From NCBI GenBank assembly GCA_937877655.1, contig CALFJC010000074.1, positions 1 to 16,894 on the forward strand: DNA of 16,894 bases. Reading direction: 5' to 3'. Made by a program: the position numbers and the translations under genes. This document shows positions 1-6,932 of this stretch, one piece after another. The notes beneath the pieces are model-generated. The model was not told where the DNA came from and made no database searches. It saw nothing but the letters and a program-made list of their open reading frames with translations. The stretch comes from an uncultured Selenomonadales bacterium. GTDB taxonomy: Bacteria > Bacillota > Negativicutes > Selenomonadales > Selenomonadaceae. How positions within the stretch are numbered: position 1 is the stretch's first letter; the number at the start of each line of letters is the position of its first letter.

Positions 1-1
1 A

Positions 2-1258
2 TTACAAAGCTCGCGCCGCAATGTCTTTTCGATAATGCGCGTTGTCAAAATGAATGACTTCAACGCATTTATAAACTTTGTCGACAGCCTCGCGCAAAGT
101 CGGTGCCTTTACCGTGACGCCCAAAACTCGTCCGCCGCTCGTGACAAGTTCGCCGTCTTTAATCTTCGTGCCCGCATGAAAAATCTTCGCGCCCAAACTT
201 TCAGCCTTAATCACGCCGTCAATCGGCAAATTTTTTTTGTAAGCCTTAGGATAACCGCCGCTCGCCATTATCACGCAAACCGCACTTTCTTTGCTCCAAG
301 AAATTTTTTTGTCGGATAAATCGCCTTCCGCGCAGGCGTTCATCAAATCCAACAAATCACTTTCCATAAGCGATAAAACAACTTGAATTTCGGGATCGCC
401 GAAGCGACAATTAAACTCCACAACTTTTGCCTCGCCGTTTTGAATCATCAAGCCCGCATAAAGACAGCCGCGATAAGTAATTCCTTCCGCTTTGAGCGCG
501 GCTATCGTCGGCTTGAGAATTTTTTCCGTAACCTGCGCGGCAATTTTTTCGTCAACAATCGGCGCGGGCGCATAAGCTCCCATGCCGCCCGTGTTCAAAC
601 CTTTGTCGCCGTCGTCAACTCTTTTGTGATCCTGCGCGGCGATAAGCGGCAAAATTTTTTCTCCGTCCGTCAAAGCCAAAACGGAAGCTTCTTCGCCGTT
701 CATGAACTCTTCGACAAGGATTTTGTTGCCCGCATCACCGAAATTTCTCATCTCGTTAACCGCGTTCAAAGCTTCGTCAAGATTTTGCGCAACGATAACG
801 CCCTTGCCCGCCGCCAAGCCGTCAGCTTTTATGACAATCGGCGCGCCCTTTTGACGAATAAAATTTCTCGCATCTTCGGGATTGTAAAAAATTCCGAAAT
901 CGGCAGTCGGTATGCCGTATTTTTTCATGAGACATTTCGCAAAAATTTTCGAGCCTTCAATCTGCGCGGCAACTTTTTTCGGACCGAACGCCTTAATTCC
1001 CGCCGCATTGAGAGCATCAACCAAGCCGTTTACCAGCGGAGCTTCGGGACCGACAACGACCAAATCAATATTTTTTTCTTTGGCAAAATTCACAAGCGCG
1101 GCGTTGTCGCTGATTGAAATATTTCCGACGCATTCGGCAAAATTTTTTATGCCGGGATTGCCGGGAATTGCGAAAAATTTTTCCAGCAAAGGACTCTGCG
1201 CGATTTTCCAAGCCAAAGCATGTTCACGCCCGCCGTTGCCGATTAATAAAACATTCAT
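2..1258 (-). CDS. purD: Phosphoribosylamine-glycine ligase (GAR synthetase)
   Basis: This enzyme makes glycinamide ribonucleotide from phosphoribosylamine, glycine and ATP, the second step of cytosolic de novo purine synthesis. The protein opens with the family signature GNGGREHALAWK. It continues through the ATP-grasp segments IKADGLAAGKGV, LVEEFMNGEEAS and DHKRVDDGDKGLNTGGMGAY, and ends with the metal/ATP site VEFNCRFGDPEIQVV. The start at 1258 gives 417 residues, the normal family length, and has AGGAG seven bases upstream. A GTG six codons further out would run into greA and leave no ribosome site. The greA stop codon (TGA) lies next to this Shine-Dalgarno, so translation is probably coupled. 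It is the last gene of the MBL-greA-purD unit. The stop is at the window's left edge, so any terminator or further pur genes are not visible. Confidence 0.97.
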   Translation of the reverse strand: MNVLLIGNGGREHALAWKIAQSPLLEKFFAIPGNPGIKNFAECVGNISISDNAALVNFAKEKNIDLVVVGPEAPLVNGLVDALNAAGIKAFGPKKVAAQIEGSKIFAKCLMKKYGIPTADFGIFYNPEDARNFIRQKGAPIVIKADGLAAGKGVIVAQNLDEALNAVNEMRNFGDAGNKILVEEFMNGEEASVLALTDGEKILPLIAAQDHKRVDDGDKGLNTGGMGAYAPAPIVDEKIAAQVTEKILKPTIAALKAEGITYRGCLYAGLMIQNGEAKVVEFNCRFGDPEIQVVLSLMESDLLDLMNACAEGDLSDKKISWSKESAVCVIMASGGYPKAYKKNLPIDGVIKAESLGAKIFHAGTKIKDGELVTSGGRVLGVTVKAPTLREAVDKVYKCVEVIHFDNAHYRKDIAARAL

Positions 1259-1269
1259 GAGAAAACTCC

Positions 1270-1737
1270 TCACTTAACGTCCAAAAGTTCAAACTCAATT
1301 ACGCCTGCCGGAGCATGCACTTGAACGACTGCGCCCGCCATTTTGTCCAAAATCGCGGCTCCGAGCGGCGATTCGTCCGAAATTTTATTGTTATCGGGAT
1401 CCGCCTCCGTCGAGCCAACGATCATATAAGTTTCAATTTGATCAAGTTCAACGTCGCGAACGGTTACCGTACTGCCGACCATAACCTTGCTACTCGCCGT
1501 CGATTGAATTATTTCGCTGTTGCGAAGTTTAGCCTCAAGTTCACTGATCTCGCTCTCAAGTCGCCCTTGTTCATTCTTTGCGTCGTCGTATTCGGAATTC
1601 TCGCTGAGATCTCCAAGTGCTATCGCCGCTTTGAGTCGCTCGGAAATTTCTATGCGGCGAACACTTTTCATATAATCCAATTTCTCGACAAGCTTATCAT
1701 AGCCGTCCTGTGTCAGCAAAATTTTCTTTTCTGCCAT
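1270..1737 (-). CDS. greA: Transcription elongation factor GreA
   Basis: GreA binds in the RNA polymerase secondary channel and stimulates cleavage of backtracked transcripts. The 155-residue protein has the usual two-part layout. Residues 1 to about 75 form an antiparallel coiled coil, with the tip motif GDLSENSEYDDAKNEQ carrying the catalytic acids (Asp43 and Glu46 here). The rest is an FKBP-like C-terminal domain with DESPLGAAILDKMAG. The length is close to the usual 158. The start has GGAGG seven to eight bases upstream, which falls inside the last codons of the upstream metallo-beta-lactamase gene; that gene's stop ends three bases before this ATG. The gene is co-transcribed with its neighbours on either side and is likely translationally coupled to both. 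Confidence 0.97.
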   Translation of the reverse strand: MAEKKILLTQDGYDKLVEKLDYMKSVRRIEISERLKAAIALGDLSENSEYDDAKNEQGRLESEISELEAKLRNSEIIQSTASSKVMVGSTVTVRDVELDQIETYMIVGSTEADPDNNKISDESPLGAAILDKMAGAVVQVHAPAGVIEFELLDVK

Positions 1738-1740
1738 AAA

Positions 1741-2472
1741 TTAATCCTCCAAAAACTTTTCTCCGTCAAAAATGCGGCGTTCGCCCGGCTTTATCGGAGA
1801 CCATATCGGGATGCCTTTCGATACCGACAAAAATTTCTGTGACGGCTCCCAAATCGGATAATCGACGCGGTGCATTGCCACGAAACTTTTTATCTTTGTT
1901 TTAGCTGCAAAGTCAATCGCGCCTTTTTCCTGCGAAAGTCCAAGCCGCCCGTCAACGGGGAAAAAGGCAACGTCCGCTTCCAAATCGCCCAGACGTTTCA
2001 ACTGCCGCTTAAAAATTTTCTCCGCCAATTCTATGTTTTCGGGAGTATCGTCTTCCCAATCCCACCAGTTGAAGTCGCCCGCATGAAAAATCTTTTTGCC
2101 CGACGGCAACTCAACCAAGAAAGATACTCCGACATCCGTTGAATCAAAACTCCGAACCTTAATCGTGTCGTCCTGCCATTCGGTGTAACGTTTCATGTAA
2201 GTGATTTTTTTCGTCGGAAAAATCTTGACGCGTTTTGTGTGCTTTATGTCGTTACCGAAAATGTACCGAGAAACTTTCCGCGCATAAGCACGAATGTGAG
2301 TGCCGAAATGATCGAAATGCGCGTGCGTGGCGAAAATATAAAGATTGTCAAAATCTCCGTTGTCATAAGCGGCGTCCGCAATTCCAGCAGGGTCTTCGTA
2401 ATCATCAAAAATCAACAAAGTTCTTTCGTCGCGGATCAAAAACCCGCTGTTCAACAAATAAATGAGTTCCAT
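1741..2472 (-). CDS. Metallo-beta-lactamase-fold hydrolase, UlaG-like
   Basis: A 243-residue cytosolic protein of the metallo-beta-lactamase superfamily. The metal motif HxHxDH is present as HAHFDH (His50, His52, Asp54, His55). Further likely ligands are His130 and Asp133 in FHAGDFNWWDW and His201 in VAMHRVDYP. This arrangement resembles the UlaG/YcfU-type MBL proteins, which are phosphodiesterases or lactonases, but the substrate cannot be read from the sequence. There is no signal peptide. The start is supported by GAGAGG upstream. It is the first gene of a unit continuing into greA and purD with almost no spacing. Nothing in the sequence links the function to purines or transcription, and I would not assign a symbol. 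Confidence 0.85.
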   Translation of the reverse strand: MELIYLLNSGFLIRDERTLLIFDDYEDPAGIADAAYDNGDFDNLYIFATHAHFDHFGTHIRAYARKVSRYIFGNDIKHTKRVKIFPTKKITYMKRYTEWQDDTIKVRSFDSTDVGVSFLVELPSGKKIFHAGDFNWWDWEDDTPENIELAEKIFKRQLKRLGDLEADVAFFPVDGRLGLSQEKGAIDFAAKTKIKSFVAMHRVDYPIWEPSQKFLSVSKGIPIWSPIKPGERRIFDGEKFLED

Positions 2473-2489
2473 GAAAATTTTTCCTCTCT

Positions 2490-2521
2490 CGACCGAAAAT
2501 TTATTTTCTCTAAGTCGGTCG
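2490..2521 (-). promoter_or_regulatory. Hairpin in the 5' leader of the MBL-greA-purD unit
   Basis: CGACCGA (2490-2496) and TCGGTCG (2515-2521) form a perfect 7-bp inverted repeat with an 18-base A/T-rich loop. The minus-strand transcript would fold it just before the ribosome site of the MBL gene. It has no U-tract, so it is not an intrinsic terminator. It could affect translation initiation or be an operator. I found no convincing -10/-35 pair nearby, and the function is unknown. Confidence 0.3.
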
Positions 2522-2641
2522 TCCCCAATTTTTAAAAAGCATTACGAAGTTTTTTTAATCGCCTTCTCCACTCAGAAAATTTTTTTATTCCAATCGCCGA
2601 CACGGATGAGTTGCCGCGCCGCCGAATTTAATTCATTTTTC

Positions 2642-2697
2642 ATTAGGTGTTAGGTTTTTCCATTCCTAATTCCTAATTCATAATTCCTAATTGCATT
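2642..2697 (-). repeat. Heptamer array with inverted copy, 3' of the yitT-family gene
   Basis: Read on the minus strand, the repeat begins at the base right after the stop codon of the upstream yitT-family gene. It runs as heptamers TAGGAAT, TATGAAT, TAGGAAT, TAGGAAT (within 2661-2697). A short spacer and an inverted degenerate pair (CCTAACACCTAAT) follow. The two halves can pair over about 13 positions with two mismatches, giving a hairpin. The 37 bases 2661-2697 are identical, in inverted orientation, to 6252-6288. The rest of the gap to the MBL gene (2473-2641) holds no gene that I can support. Confidence 0.85.
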
Positions 2698-3648
2698 TCA
2701 GTCGTCGCCCTTGTGCGCAAGAGCGTCTTGGATTTTTTGTTCGACTTCGGGATTTATTTTTTGATCGGTTCGGTATTTCACATTTTGACGAGCAGAACGG
2801 GTAAAGCCGCGCCCTTGAACTTCGCTTGCCGCCAAAATCAGCATGAAAGCATTTCTGTCGACGGTGTTGACGACGATTTTTATTTTTGCAATTTGCGTCA
2901 TGCTGACGACGACCATAACGATTTTTTTCGGATCTCCCGTGTAAGCTCCCTCGCCGTTAAGAAAAGTCACGCCGCGCCCGATGTCGGCAATAATTCCTTC
3001 GGCAATGTCTTTAGCCTTGTCGGAGATAATCAAAATCGCCTTGCGCTGATTGAAGCCGTCAATAACTTTGTTCGTCATTTGCGAAGTGACATACATACAA
3101 ATCAGCGTGAACATTGCGGAATTTACGCTGAAGAGCGCGCCGGCTATCGCGACAATCAAACAGTTGAAGCCGAAGATAACCGAGCCGATTTCCATTGAGT
3201 AATATTTTTTGAAAATCGCGCCGAGAATGTCGAAGCCGCCGGTCGAGCCGTTCATACGAAAAACAATTCCGTAACCGATGCCGTTGAAAATGCCGCCGTA
3301 AATCGAGGCAAGCATTAAATCTTCGACAGTCAAAATCCCGTTCAAAAATTTTGTGGCATCCAGCGCGAGCGAAAACATTACCGTTCCGATAACCACGTCG
3401 ATTGTATATTTCTTGCCGAGAAGTTTATACGACGCGATTAAGAGCGGCAAATTATAGGCGAGAGTTTGAATTCCGATTGGCAAGCCCGCCAAAAAATAAA
3501 AAATAATCGCAATGCCCGTTACGCCGCCCGTTAAAAGACTGCTCGGCACTACGAAAATGTTAATCGAAGAGGCGGCGATAAGACAGCCCGCCATAATCCC
3601 CAAATACTTCAGAGGGTTTCGGTTGACGAGTATTGAGGTTAATCTCAT
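2698..3648 (-). CDS. YitT family integral membrane protein (DUF161 + DUF2179)
   Basis: A 316-residue protein of the YitT/YpjC/YqfU class found widely in Firmicutes; the transport or sensing role is not established. About five or six hydrophobic segments fill residues 10-195, starting with YLGIMAGCLIAASSINIFVV. They include the conserved glycine-rich stretches SSLLTGGVTGIA and FRMNGSTGGFDILGAI typical of DUF161. From about residue 205 comes a soluble DUF2179 domain (KAILIISDKAKDIAEGI, GRGVTFLNGEGAYTG, RNAFMLILAASEVQGRGF), presumed cytoplasmic. The start is supported by GGGAGGG about 12 bases upstream and by the complete first membrane segment. The gene is monocistronic or leads weakly into the MBL unit 225 bases away, and it has its own promoter at 3686-3716. 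Confidence 0.9.
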   Translation of the reverse strand: MRLTSILVNRNPLKYLGIMAGCLIAASSINIFVVPSSLLTGGVTGIAIIFYFLAGLPIGIQTLAYNLPLLIASYKLLGKKYTIDVVIGTVMFSLALDATKFLNGILTVEDLMLASIYGGIFNGIGYGIVFRMNGSTGGFDILGAIFKKYYSMEIGSVIFGFNCLIVAIAGALFSVNSAMFTLICMYVTSQMTNKVIDGFNQRKAILIISDKAKDIAEGIIADIGRGVTFLNGEGAYTGDPKKIVMVVVSMTQIAKIKIVVNTVDRNAFMLILAASEVQGRGFTRSARQNVKYRTDQKINPEVEQKIQDALAHKGDD

Positions 3649-3685
3649 TTAAAATTTTTTCCCTCCCTTCAAATAAACTCGAAAG

Positions 3686-3716
3686 ATTATAGCACAAATT
3701 TTGTCTTTCGGTACAA
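3686..3716 (-). promoter_or_regulatory. Extended -10 promoter of the yitT-family gene
   Basis: On the minus strand there is a perfect TATAAT at 3691-3686, preceded by TGC to give TGCTATAAT, an extended -10. A TTGTAC hexamer (3716-3711) lies 19 bases upstream, slightly too far for an ideal -35. It is placed about 40 bases before the start codon. The same TGCTATAAT occurs in front of ftsX. Confidence 0.7.
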
Positions 3717-4107
3717 GATTTTTTATTTTTTAATAGAAAATTTTTCTGTGCCTCCGACTTTTCGGCGATTGACTTCGCGATAAATTTTCAAAGCCAATTC
3801 TCCGTCCGAAGGTTGAAAAATTGTAAATTCCTTCTCCGTGCCTTCCGAAAATTATTTTCGTCAAAAAATTTTTCAAAGCTTTGCCTTCTTGTTCTCCAAA
3901 AAATTTTTCCGCAAAAAAATTTTACAACCTAAACGCGATTCTTGCAACGTTTACAAGGAAAAAATTCCGCCCGGAAAATTTTTGAAAATTTTTTTAACGG
4001 CAAGCAGGAAGATAAAAGAGGGCGGCGAATAGCACATTTCAAAAGGGTTGCCCGCAAGGGAGCCCGCCGTTGGTAATAATTTACAAAATGATAGGAGAGG
4101 GTCACTA
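3717..4107 (+). promoter_or_regulatory. Gene-free leader region upstream of ptsH
   Basis: Nearly 400 bases with no gene I can support; the only open frame (3838-4032) is low-complexity A/T with no ribosome site. It holds at least six A-tract/T-tract junctions between 3863 and 3996, which could bend DNA or act as an UP element. It also holds an imperfect palindrome at 3941-3957 (CTTGCAACGTTTACAAG). A possible weak promoter lies at TTTACA (3950-3955), 18 bases, GAAAAT. A small hairpin (GGG, CCC, GCAA loop, GGG, CCC) lies at 4045-4065 in the expected ptsH leader. No riboswitch class is recognisable. Confidence 0.4.
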
Positions 4108-4374
4108 ATGACAGAAGCAACAACCACCATTGAAAACAAAACCGGTATTCATGCGCGTCCCGCCTCGGTGTTCGTGCAAAAGGCATCTTCGTTCAAATCG
4201 AAAGTTCAGCTCAAAGCAAAAGGCAAGACTGTCGACGCGAAAAGCATTCTTATGATCATGAGCATGGGCTTGGTTAAAGGCACCGAGATCACTATCGTTG
4301 CTGACGGTCCGGACGAAGCAGACGCAGTCGCCACCTTGAAGAAACTCGTTGACGACAAATTCGGCGAAGATTAA
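4108..4374 (+). CDS. ptsH: Phosphocarrier protein HPr of the PTS
   Basis: HPr accepts a phosphate from enzyme I on a histidine and passes it to sugar-specific EIIA domains in the cytosol. The 88-residue protein has the active site GIHARPAS with His15 at the canonical position. It also has Ser46 in KSILMIMSMG, the site used by HPr kinase/phosphorylase in Firmicutes, which implies a role in carbon catabolite control. The start at 4108 is preceded by GGAGAGGG and gives the standard length; an ATG 20 codons upstream at 4048 lies in the leader hairpin and is rejected. ptsI follows 85 bases downstream, behind a terminator-like hairpin. Confidence 0.97.
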   Translation: MTEATTTIENKTGIHARPASVFVQKASSFKSKVQLKAKGKTVDAKSILMIMSMGLVKGTEITIVADGPDEADAVATLKKLVDDKFGED

Positions 4375-4398
4375 TTCGCGCATCCCGTTGCAAATTCA

Positions 4399-4435
4399 GG
4401 GGAGGAGGTTAAAAATTTTTTCCGCCTCCCCTTTT
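4399..4435 (+). terminator. Terminator-like hairpin between ptsH and ptsI
   Basis: GGGGAGG (4399-4405) pairs with CCTCCCC (4425-4431), with an extra GG/CC inside a one-base mismatch, an A/T-rich inner part, and TTTT directly after. This is the layout of an intrinsic terminator. As it sits inside an otherwise clear ptsH-ptsI unit, partial termination is likely and would yield more HPr than enzyme I. It could also be an mRNA 3'-end stabiliser. No second promoter for ptsI is obvious. Confidence 0.6.
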
Positions 4436-4459
4436 CTGTAAGTTTTCGGAGGAAGAATT

Positions 4460-6181
4460 ATGGCAGAGAAAATTAAAGGCAAAGGCGTAATTGCGGGTAT
4501 TGCGGTTGGCAACATTTTACTCGCGGGACAAAATCTTGACGGTTACATTGCAAAGTATGAACCCGGCAAACCTGCCGCAGAGAAGAAAAAAGCAGCGGAC
4601 GCACTCGTCGCCGTTGCCGAAAATCTCAAAAAGAGCATCGACAGTTTCAACGAGCAGGGACTCAAAGAACAAGCGGGCATTCTCGAAGCGCATCGCATGA
4701 TGGTTGAAGACCCCGCAATGAGCGGCGCGATTGATGAACAAATCGACAAGAGCGGCTCCGCCCCCAAAGCTGTTATCGACGCTTATGAATCTCAAGCGCA
4801 GATTTTCGAGGCAATGGAAGACGAATATTTCCGCGGGCGTGCAGTCGACATGCGCGACGTCGGAAAACGCATTGCAAAATATTTGCTCGGCATCAAAGAT
4901 CCCGAAATCGTCGGCAAAGTTATCGTTGCGGGCAAAGACATTGAGCCGTCCGTTATCGCGGGACTGCCCACAGACAAAATCGCGGGCGTTATTCTCGGCG
5001 TAGGTTCCACAACCGCACATGCCGTTATCATTGCGAAGACTCGCGCCATCCCGACAGTTGTCGGCGTCGGCGACGGCATCAAACAAATTGCCAACGGCGA
5101 TCCCGTCATCCTCGACGGCGAGACAGGCGAAATTTTGATTCGTCCTTCCGATGAAGAACGCGCTTCCTATGACGAAAAGATTAAGAAGCAGGAAGAACTT
5201 AAAGCCCATTATGCACAGCTGAAAGATAAACCTGCAATTACTCTCGACGGCAAAGAAGTTGAGCTCGTTGCAAATATCGGCTCGCCTGCAGACGCCAAAG
5301 CCGCTGTCGAAAATTTCGGTGCAACAGGTGTAGGTTTGTTCCGTTCCGAATTTGTCTTCATGGGCAAAACCGACGTTCCGAAGGAAGAAGATCAGTTCAA
5401 AGAATATAAAGCGGCTGTCGAACACTGCGCAACCGTAACTCACGGCGAAGGGCTCTGCGTTATCCGCACAATGGACATCGGCGGCGATAAACCGTTGCCC
5501 TATATCCAAGTCGGCGTTGAAGAAAATCCGTTCTTGGGCTATCGTGCAATTCGTATCAGCCTCCAGCGCAAAGATTTGTTCCTGCCCCAGCTTAAAGCTA
5601 TTCTCCGCGCAGGCGTCTACGGCAAAGCGGCTATCATGTTCCCGATGGTTATCAACGTCCAAGAATTCCTCGCGGCAAAACAATTCGTTGAAGATGCCAA
5701 GATGGAACTCGTTCACGAAGGAAAAGAGTTCTCGGATAACGTCCAAGTAGGTATCATGGTTGAAACTCCGGCGGCGGCAGTTATGGCTCCCGCTCTTGCA
5801 AAATACGTTGACTTCTTCTCAATCGGCACCAACGATCTCGTTCAATACACTTTGGCTGTCGACAGAGGCAACGCGCAAATTTCTTATCTGTACAATCATT
5901 TCAATCCTGCAGTTCTCCGCCTTATCAAGCGCACTATCGAGTCCGCCAACAAGGAAGGCAAATGGGCAGGTATGTGCGGCGAAATGGCGTCCGACCCGAA
6001 CGCGGCAATTATTTTGATGGCTATGGGCATTAAAGAATTGTCGATGAGTGCGCCCTCCATTCCCCGCGTCAAAGAACGCATTCGCAATATCACCTTCACG
6101 AAGGCGAAAGAAATTCTCGACAAAGTTATGGAGATGGAAGACGGCGACAAGATTAAGGATTATCTTGCCACACTCGGCTGA
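4460..6181 (+). CDS. ptsI: PTS enzyme I (phosphoenolpyruvate-protein phosphotransferase)
   Basis: Enzyme I takes phosphate from phosphoenolpyruvate and transfers it to HPr, the first step of the PTS. The 573-residue protein is full length. The N-terminal domain contains the phosphohistidine site GSTTAHAVIIAKTRAIPTVVG with His187, close to the family position. The PEP-binding TIM-barrel domain carries GLFRSEFVFMG, RTMDIGGDKPLPY, FPMVINVQEF, GIMVETPAAAVMAP and DFFSIGTNDLVQYTLAVDRGN. It ends with the catalytic cysteine motif GMCGEMASD. The start is set by GGAGGAAG nine bases upstream. It follows ptsH in the same direction and is closed by an intrinsic terminator at 6214-6252. Confidence 0.98.
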   Translation: MAEKIKGKGVIAGIAVGNILLAGQNLDGYIAKYEPGKPAAEKKKAADALVAVAENLKKSIDSFNEQGLKEQAGILEAHRMMVEDPAMSGAIDEQIDKSGSAPKAVIDAYESQAQIFEAMEDEYFRGRAVDMRDVGKRIAKYLLGIKDPEIVGKVIVAGKDIEPSVIAGLPTDKIAGVILGVGSTTAHAVIIAKTRAIPTVVGVGDGIKQIANGDPVILDGETGEILIRPSDEERASYDEKIKKQEELKAHYAQLKDKPAITLDGKEVELVANIGSPADAKAAVENFGATGVGLFRSEFVFMGKTDVPKEEDQFKEYKAAVEHCATVTHGEGLCVIRTMDIGGDKPLPYIQVGVEENPFLGYRAIRISLQRKDLFLPQLKAILRAGVYGKAAIMFPMVINVQEFLAAKQFVEDAKMELVHEGKEFSDNVQVGIMVETPAAAVMAPALAKYVDFFSIGTNDLVQYTLAVDRGNAQISYLYNHFNPAVLRLIKRTIESANKEGKWAGMCGEMASDPNAAIILMAMGIKELSMSAPSIPRVKERIRNITFTKAKEILDKVMEMEDGDKIKDYLATLG

Positions 6182-6213
6182 TTCTTGAAACCTTTGTCCG
6201 TCTTGCACGGTTC

Positions 6214-6252
6214 AAAAAAATCCTCGTCGAAGTTTTGGCGGGGATTTTTTTA
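6214..6252 (+). terminator. Intrinsic terminator of ptsI
   Basis: AAAAATCCTCGTC (6216-6228) pairs with GGCGGGGATTTTT (6237-6249) over 13 positions, including two G-U pairs, with an 8-base loop. The descending arm runs into a T tract. It lies 33 bases after the ptsI stop. Confidence 0.85.
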
Positions 6253-6314
6253 ATGCAATTAGGAATTATGAATTAGGAATTAGGAATGAAGGAACAATTA
6301 TTAATTCCTAATTC
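6252..6314 (+). repeat. Heptamer array with inverted copy, 3' of ptsI
   Basis: Directly after the ptsI terminator come TAGGAAT, TATGAAT, TAGGAAT, TAGGAAT (6252-6288). An inverted AATTCCTAATTC at 6303-6314 is exactly complementary to 6270-6281 (12 bp, a potential hairpin). The first 37 bases match 2661-2697 perfectly on the other strand. The decayed insertion sequence begins about 10 bases later. Confidence 0.85.
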
Positions 6315-6320
6315 TTGGGG

Positions 6321-6869
6321 GTTTGTTGGTAAATTCAAGTAAAAAAACACAAGCAATTCTCTGATACAATAAGTTTGAAAGGGTAAATGCTTATGGCAGA
6401 TTTATTTTATCACAAAGATTTAACGGATACGCAGCGGAACAAGATAAAATTTCTGTTCGAGAAGTCCAAGAAAGAGGGACGCCCGTCGCTTAACCCTCGT
6501 AAGTTTTCAACGGCATTTTGTGGATATTGAAAAGCGGAGCACATTGGCGAGATTTATCGCCTTGCTACGGCAACCGGAACAGCATTTATCACAAATTCCG
6601 TCTTTGGTGTGAGAGTTGTTTATTCAGACTGCTGTTGCAAGCTATCAACACCGAAGCTCACAACGCGACTCTGTTTGAACTTTTTGTCGACGTTAATTTT
6701 TCAGGGAAAAATGTTCTTGCTGATTGTGCTTATTCAGATCAATCAATCCTTTCAGCGTATTAAGAATTATCGTCATATTGCCACCCGTTACGATAAGTTA
6801 GCTTTCTGCTTTAAAAATTTCGTTCCGTCAGCTGTTTTCGCCATTCACTTTTAATTTACCAACAACCTC
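6321..6869 (+). mobile_element. Degenerate IS5-family insertion sequence
   Basis: About 550 bases bounded by matching ends. TTGTTGGTAAATT at 6323-6335 and its exact reverse complement at 6853-6865 form 13-bp terminal inverted repeats. A further, less perfect G-rich match lies outside them. The interior encodes fragments of an IS5-type transposase. The element is shorter than the roughly 850 bases expected for this kind of IS because interior segments are missing. No clear target-site duplication can be read. It sits between the ptsI-side heptamer repeat and the thrC terminator and disrupts no gene. Confidence 0.8.
6393..6854 (+). pseudogene. IS5-family transposase, internally deleted and frameshifted
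   Basis: The first frame starts at ATG 6393 (MADLFYHKDLTDTQRNKIKF) and stops after about 45 codons. A second frame from about 6518 gives LWILKSGAHWRDLSPCYGN and YHKFRLWCESCLFRLLLQAI, then jumps to FSGKNVLADCAYSDQ. A third frame supplies the C-terminus QRIKNYRHIATRYDKLAFCF, ending at the stop that overlaps the right inverted repeat. Compared with what I know of the family, two internal deletions removed the first catalytic Asp region and the Glu region before QRIKN, leaving only the Asp of LADCAYSD. It cannot be active. The first frame change could in principle be a programmed shift as in some two-ORF IS elements, but the deletions make this moot. Confidence 0.85.
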
Positions 6870-6884
6870 TAGAAATCAGAAATG

Positions 6885-6918
6885 AAAAAAGCCTCCGAAT
6901 TTATCGGAAGCTTTTTTT
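6885..6918 (-). terminator. Intrinsic terminator of thrC
   Basis: On the minus strand, GCTTCCGA and TCGGAGGC form an 8-bp stem (one G-U pair) around a 5-base loop. A-rich bases lie before it and a T tract follows. It starts 15 bases after the thrC stop. The flanking A and T runs make it symmetric, so it could also stop transcription coming from the IS side. Confidence 0.85.
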
Positions 6919-6932
6919 GTTCCGCGCAGGTT

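Noticed and set aside
3941..3957. Catabolite-response element (cre) for CcpA
   Set aside because: TGCAACGTTTACA lacks one base of the 14-base cre spacing, so it is kept only as an imperfect palindrome, not called as cre.
3838..4032. Short open frame in the ptsH leader (64 codons)
   Set aside because: Low-complexity Lys/Phe-rich translation from A/T tracts, no ribosome site, no family resemblance; treated as non-coding.
4048..4107. Upstream ATG extending HPr by 20 residues
   Set aside because: The extension lies in the leader hairpin, lacks family similarity, and would shift His15 and Ser46 from their canonical positions.
4517..5746. A 409-codon open frame antisense to ptsI
   Set aside because: It lies entirely over a well-supported enzyme I gene, has no ribosome site or recognisable domain, and is explained by the codon bias of ptsI. 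Similar shadows lie opposite purD (383-1117) and the RTX gene (10986-11579).
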